A DNA stretch of 64,000 nucleotides from Brevundimonas sp. LM2 (GTDB taxonomy: Bacteria > Pseudomonadota > Alphaproteobacteria > Caulobacterales > Caulobacteraceae): positions 1,456,501 to 1,520,500 of the forward strand of contig NZ_CP019508.1 in NCBI RefSeq assembly GCF_002002865.1, given 5' to 3'. The notes under the pieces were generated by a model that saw only the letters and a program-made list of their open reading frames with translations, had not been told where the DNA came from and made no database searches. A program made the position numbers and the translations under genes. Shown piece by piece: positions 62,392-64,000 of this stretch (positions are counted from its first letter, which is position 1; every line of letters begins with the position of its first letter).

Positions 62392-63335
62392 GCTCGACCG
62401 ATTGCGTAGAACCGGTCCGATCGCTGCTTGCGCAGCTCGGCCGGGGACAGCGGCATCAGGGCCTGCAGCTCTTCCCACACGGCGTCGCCGACGGACTGCA
62501 TGGCAGCTTCCGGTGCGGAATGGGCCCCGCCGACCGGCTCGGGGATTACCCGGTCGACAATCTTCATGGCCAGCAGGTCGGGCCCGGTGATCTTCATGGC
62601 GTTGGCGGCGTCCTTGGCCCTTGCCCCGTCGCGCCACAGGATGCCGGCGGCCCCCTCCGGCGAGATCACCGAATAGATCGAGTGTTCCAGGATCAGCACC
62701 CGGTTGGCGGCGGCCAGGGCGATGGCTCCGCCGGACCCGCCTTCGCCCGTGACGGTGGCGATCATCGGCGTGTTGAGGATCAAGCCGCGTTCGGTCGAGC
62801 GGGCGATGGCCTCGGCCTGGCCGCGCTCCTCGGCCCCCAGGCCCGGATAGGCCCCGGCCGTGTCGACGAAGGTCAGGACCGGCAGGCCGAACCGGTCGGC
62901 CAGGTCCATCAGCCGGACCGCCTTGCGATAGCCCTCGGGCCTCGCCATGCCGAAATTGTGCGTCAGGCGGGTGGCGGTGTCGTGGCCCTTCTCATGGCCC
63001 ATGACGACCACGGCCTGACCGCGGAAACGGGCGAGGCCGCCCAGGATGGCCTGGTCGTCGCCGAACTGCCGGTCGCCGCGCAGCTCGACATAGTCGGTGA
63101 ACAGGGCCTCGAGATAGTCGATGAAATGCGGGCGCTGCGGGTGACGGGCGACCTGGGTCTTCTGCCACGGATCGAGGGCGGCGTAGGTTTTCTTGCGAAG
63201 CTGGTCGGCCTTGCGCTTCAGCCCGTCGATCTCGGTCTCGAACGAGCCGGAGGTGGCCGCGAGCAGCCCCAGCTCCTCGATCTTGGCCTCGAGCTCGGCG
63301 ATCGGTTTTTCGAATTCGAGGTAATGGGTGGCCAT
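62388..63335 (-). CDS. accA: acetyl-CoA carboxylase carboxyltransferase subunit alpha
   Basis: A 315-residue AccA that, with AccD, transfers the carboxyl group from biotin to acetyl-CoA in fatty-acid synthesis. The N-terminal coiled region (YLEFEKPIAELEAKIEEL) is followed by the crotonase-type core with FGMARPEGYRKAVRLM, FVDTAGAYPGLGAEERGQ, GEGGSGGAIALA and ISPEGAAGILW, all standard for AccA. The ATG at 63335 is well supported by the usual N-terminal sequence. It follows xerD on the same strand with an 85-bp gap. Confidence 0.95.
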   Translation of the reverse strand: MATHYLEFEKPIAELEAKIEELGLLAATSGSFETEIDGLKRKADQLRKKTYAALDPWQKTQVARHPQRPHFIDYLEALFTDYVELRGDRQFGDDQAILGGLARFRGQAVVVMGHEKGHDTATRLTHNFGMARPEGYRKAVRLMDLADRFGLPVLTFVDTAGAYPGLGAEERGQAEAIARSTERGLILNTPMIATVTGEGGSGGAIALAAANRVLILEHSIYSVISPEGAAGILWRDGARAKDAANAMKITGPDLLAMKIVDRVIPEPVGGAHSAPEAAMQSVGDAVWEELQALMPLSPAELRKQRSDRFYAIGRA

Positions 63336-63420
63336 GAGGCGTCCGGTCGGAGGGGCACAACGCGCCCTGTCACAAGGCGGCGGAACCTAGAGGCGTCGAA
63401 GCCCAGGAGCAAGCGGGGGT

Positions 63421-63999
63421 TCAGTCGTCCTTCGCCAAGGGATGGTGCCGCTGGACCACCTGGGTCAGGCGGTCGGTGGCGACGTGGGTGTAGATCTGGG
63501 TCGTGGCGATGTCGGCGTGGCCGAGCAGGGTCTGCACGACGCGCAAGTCGGCGCCGCCCTCCAGCAAATGGGTGGCGAAGGCGTGGCGCAGCACATGGGG
63601 GCTGACGCGGGCCGGGTCGATCCCGGCGTCCAGGGCGGCCTGGTCCAGCATCTGGGCGAAGCGGCGGGGGGTCAGGTGGCCGGACGCCGCGCCGGACGGG
63701 AACAGCCAGGGGTTGTCCGGGGCCTTGTCCGGCCGTGCGGCGTCGCGCGCGATCAGCCAGGCCTTCACCGCCTCCCGCGCCGAGGCGTTCAGGGGGGCCA
63801 GCCGTTCCTTGCCGCCCTTGCCGCGCACGATCAGATAGGCCGGGTCGCGGCGCACGGCCTCGACGCGCAGGGCCAGAAGTTCGGACACCCGGAGCCCTGA
63901 GGCATAGGCCAGTTCGACCAGGGCGATCATGCGCAGACCCGCGGCCCCGTCGCGCGCGGCGGAGGCGGTCAACAGACCGATGACCTCCTCGCGGGTCAG
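63421..63999 (-). CDS. xerD: tyrosine recombinase XerD, C-terminal part (start lies outside window)
   Basis: The final ~192 residues of a tyrosine recombinase. Catalytic residues are Arg in [11 protein letters not shown], Lys in [11 protein letters not shown], His/Arg in [17 protein letters not shown], His in [11 protein letters not shown] and the nucleophile Tyr in IYTHVA. The pattern fits XerC/XerD, which resolve chromosome dimers at dif with FtsK. XerD is preferred because xerD commonly neighbours accA in alphaproteobacteria; the N-terminal domain, which would decide, lies outside the window. No att sites or phage genes are nearby. Confidence 0.88.
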   Translation of the reverse strand: MTREEVIGLLTASAARDGAAGLRMIALVELAYASGLRVSELLALRVEAVRRDPAYLIVRGKGGKERLAPLNASAREAVKAWLIARDAARPDKAPDNPWLFPSGAASGHLTPRRFAQMLDQAALDAGIDPARVSPHVLRHAFATHLLEGGADLRVVQTLLGHADIATTQIYTHVATDRLTQVVQRHHPLAKDD

Positions 64000-64000
64000 G

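Noticed and set aside
63421..63999. Integrase of a genomic island
   Set aside because: Its XerC/XerD-like sequence and position beside accA indicate the housekeeping recombinase; no att repeat or phage gene is near.

Overview
The window is GC-rich, gene-dense chromosomal DNA from an aerobic alphaproteobacterium, most likely a Brevundimonas- or Caulobacter-like member of the Caulobacterales. The evidence is the complete oxidative (Weimberg) D-xylose pathway with proteins close to the Caulobacter XylX/A/B/C/D set, the many TonB-dependent receptors, the flbT-flaF pair, an alphaproteobacterial NrtR-type regulator and the accA/lipB/Atm1 housekeeping genes. The genus is inferred from protein resemblance; no rRNA gene is present.

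Layout. 1-380: end of cysteine synthase. 395-12271: xylose catabolism. xylD follows a FadR-type regulator on the minus strand; a GH3 enzyme, xylX, xylB, an MFS xylose transporter, xylA, xylC and an aldose epimerase lie on the plus strand. 12337-13545: a CPA2 antiporter. 13542-30700: plant-glycan genes, with GH9 and GH43 enzymes, a small secreted protein, two LacI regulators, an MFS sugar transporter, a TonB-dependent receptor followed by SapC, cupin-8 and tryptophan-halogenase-type genes, and a GH3 lipoprotein. 30971-38509: two sibling TonB-dependent receptors around a FecI/FecR pair; the second receptor carries an N-terminal signalling (STN) domain. 38506-46817: a phospho-ester-like scavenging cluster with PHP, PhoD and calcineurin-like phosphohydrolases, a TonB-dependent receptor and a regulator with two TetR domains. 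46961-64000: core genome, with tRNA-Ser, NrtR-like and HD proteins, a MoxR ATPase, flbT-flaF, two ExoD proteins, isovaleryl-CoA dehydrogenase, a lysozyme-like membrane protein, MgtE, tRNA-Leu, a repeat-flanked four-helix-bundle cassette, a FliN-like protein, LipB, an Atm1-type ABC exporter, AccA and the end of XerD.

How it fits together. Extracellular or periplasmic GH9, GH43 and GH3 enzymes release oligosaccharides and xylose. TonB-dependent receptors bring glycans across the outer membrane and MFS transporters bring sugars across the inner membrane. The epimerase, XylB, XylC, XylD, XylX and XylA then convert xylose to 2-oxoglutarate. Four copies of a LacI-type palindrome centred on AGCGCT lie in front of the first GH3 gene, xylX, the halogenase-linked receptor and the second GH3 gene, which suggests one xylose or xylan regulon. 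A second shared motif (AATTGTCTGAG) lies in front of xylD and in the GH9 divergent region.

The least explained items are the receptor-SapC-cupin-halogenase operon, a four-helix-bundle gene bracketed by inverted heptamer arrays, and a 21-codon ORF with a Shine-Dalgarno complementary to 15 nt of the usual 16S 3' end. No gap between genes exceeds 300 bp.
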